From positions 1 through 5,451 of the forward strand of contig DIGA01000058.1 of NCBI GenBank assembly GCA_002419365.1: a stretch of 5,451 bases of DNA. Direction: 5' to 3'. Every line of letters starts with the position of its first letter. Within the stretch, counting starts at the first letter, position 1. The notes below the pieces were generated by a model. It was not told where the DNA came from, did not search any database, and saw nothing but the letters and a program-made list of their open reading frames with translations. This DNA comes from Mageeibacillus sp. UBA5734 (GTDB lineage Bacteria; Bacillota; Clostridia; Saccharofermentanales; UBA5734). Both the position numbers and the translations under genes were made by a program. Positions 4,655-5,451 of the stretch are shown here, piece by piece.

Positions 4655-5451
4655 GGGGTCGCTGCCTCATGCTCTGGAAACAGCGTGCGAACTTTGCCCA
4701 GGAGAGTGGCTTCGACTACGTCGGCGACCACAAGCGTAATCCGTGGCTGGTTGACAGCATCGAGCTCGACCAGCGTCAGGGGCTGGCCCGGCGCCAGCGA
4801 ACGGAGCACGCGCTGGGTGATGACCTCGGCTGAAACACCATTGAGCTCAACCGGCAGCTTCAAATTGACCAGCAGACGGCGCAGCCGCTCGTCCGGCCAG
4901 CTGGCCAGGATCCCCAGGGCCATGGCTTCGCCATGAAGGTATTTCAGGAAACGGAAGTGGCCCTCGATGGCATTACCGATCTCCTGGCCGAATCCCAGCA
5001 GCCGTTCATCTCGGTGGAGCAGGTTCTGCTTCGCTTGCAAGGACAAGGTGATCATTTCGGCCAGGTCCCAGACACCTGATTCAAGCCGGTCGAGCAGGGT
5101 CTGGTCTTCCAGCAGACCATAGAGAACAATCCGGGCGTAGCCGCAGGCAATCTGGCGTGCTGACAGCGAGGCCGTCAGGGTCGGATCGATGACCACGGCG
5201 GTCGTCTGGTTGGGCAGGCCGAGGCTATTCTTGCTGCTGCGGATATTGAGCAGATTCTGCGGACAAATGGCCGAATCGACCATGGCAAAGAGTGAGGTCG
5301 GGATCAACACCAGCTGGGGGTGGCCGAGGAACGTGGCTGTGACATAGCCAGCGACATCGAGTATGCTGCCACCACCAAAGGCGACCAGGACATCGGAGGC
5401 CGTGATCGCCAGATCAGCCAATTCTTCACAGATGATCCGGACCGTGTCGAG
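4651..5451 (-). CDS. 3-dehydroquinate synthase (AroB)-like protein, 5' end outside window, catalytic residues apparently lost
   Basis: 266 residues are visible and the frame is open to the right edge, so the N-terminal part (roughly 90 residues by comparison with the ~360-residue family) is missing. The AroB fold is recognisable from the NAD-binding AFGGGSILDVAGYVTAT (24-40), IPTSLFAMVDSAI (50-62), AVVIDPTL (85-92) and YLHGEAMALGI (171-181). The residues that bind metal and substrate in AroB are changed: the VDSSVGGKT segment reads VDSAICPQN; the AEVIKYG motif reads ARIVLYG (106-112), losing the metal ligand Glu and the Lys; and the GHTxGHAIE motif reads GQEIGNAIE (155-163), losing both His, with several residues missing just before it. 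Only the His of HGEA (173) remains. AroB normally converts DAHP to 3-dehydroquinate in the shikimate pathway; this relative probably does not. It is first in the visible operon and overlaps the next gene by 4 bases. A distant sugar-phosphate cyclase or dehydrogenase with other chemistry is an alternative. Confidence 0.82.
   Translation of the reverse strand, partial: LDTVRIICEELADLAITASDVLVAFGGGSILDVAGYVTATFLGHPQLVLIPTSLFAMVDSAICPQNLLNIRSSKNSLGLPNQTTAVVIDPTLTASLSARQIACGYARIVLYGLLEDQTLLDRLESGVWDLAEMITLSLQAKQNLLHRDERLLGFGQEIGNAIEGHFRFLKYLHGEAMALGILASWPDERLRRLLVNLKLPVELNGVSAEVITQRVLRSLAPGQPLTLVELDAVNQPRITLVVADVVEATLLGKVRTLFPEHEAATP

Overview
The window looks like a chromosomal segment of a moderately G+C-rich bacterium, most likely a member of the Bacillota (Clostridia-like). 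The main reason is that hemW is followed by a CIRCE operator and what appears to be the first codons of hrcA, which is the familiar Bacillota order ahead of grpE-dnaK-dnaJ. Strong AGGAGG-type ribosome binding sites and a lipoprotein signal with a classic lipobox fit this. Genus and species cannot be read from the sequence. I see no phage, insertion sequence, CRISPR, tRNA or rRNA features.

Every convincing gene lies on the minus strand, so transcription runs from right to left. From position 5451 down to 578 there is one tightly packed series of five genes: a 3-dehydroquinate-synthase-like protein whose 5' end lies outside the window (4651-5451), an M28-peptidase-like lipoprotein (3338-4654), a short NfeD-family membrane protein (2870-3334), an SPFH/stomatin-type membrane protein (1909-2877) and HemW (578-1912). 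Adjacent genes overlap by 4-8 bases or are separated by 3 bases, so they are almost certainly co-transcribed and translationally coupled. Both of the first two proteins have lost residues that their families use for catalysis (AroB-like: metal and substrate ligands; M28-like: the bridging Asp and the Glu-Glu pair), so both may be non-catalytic relatives. NfeD plus SPFH is a well-known membrane scaffold pair, and the lipoprotein may work with it on the outer face of the membrane.

Positions 35-577 form a long intergenic region. Next to the hemW stop is a strong 38-bp palindrome, and about 90 bp further on there is a related 30-bp palindrome (26 of 32 aligned bases match). Weaker hairpins lie beside and between them. 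Beyond these is a minus-strand sigma-A type promoter (TTGACA, 17 bp, TAAATT, with an extended -10 TGG) whose expected start point falls inside a perfect CIRCE element. A C-rich leader of about 130 nt with a 20-bp direct repeat follows, and then the first 11 codons of a probable hrcA run off the left edge. The heat-shock repressor operon therefore has its own autoregulated promoter, separate from the upstream five-gene operon.

The points most worth a second look are the two degenerate enzymes placed in one operon with an SPFH/NfeD pair, the paired palindromes, and the CIRCE/promoter layout. I did not find evidence of a defence or mobile system.
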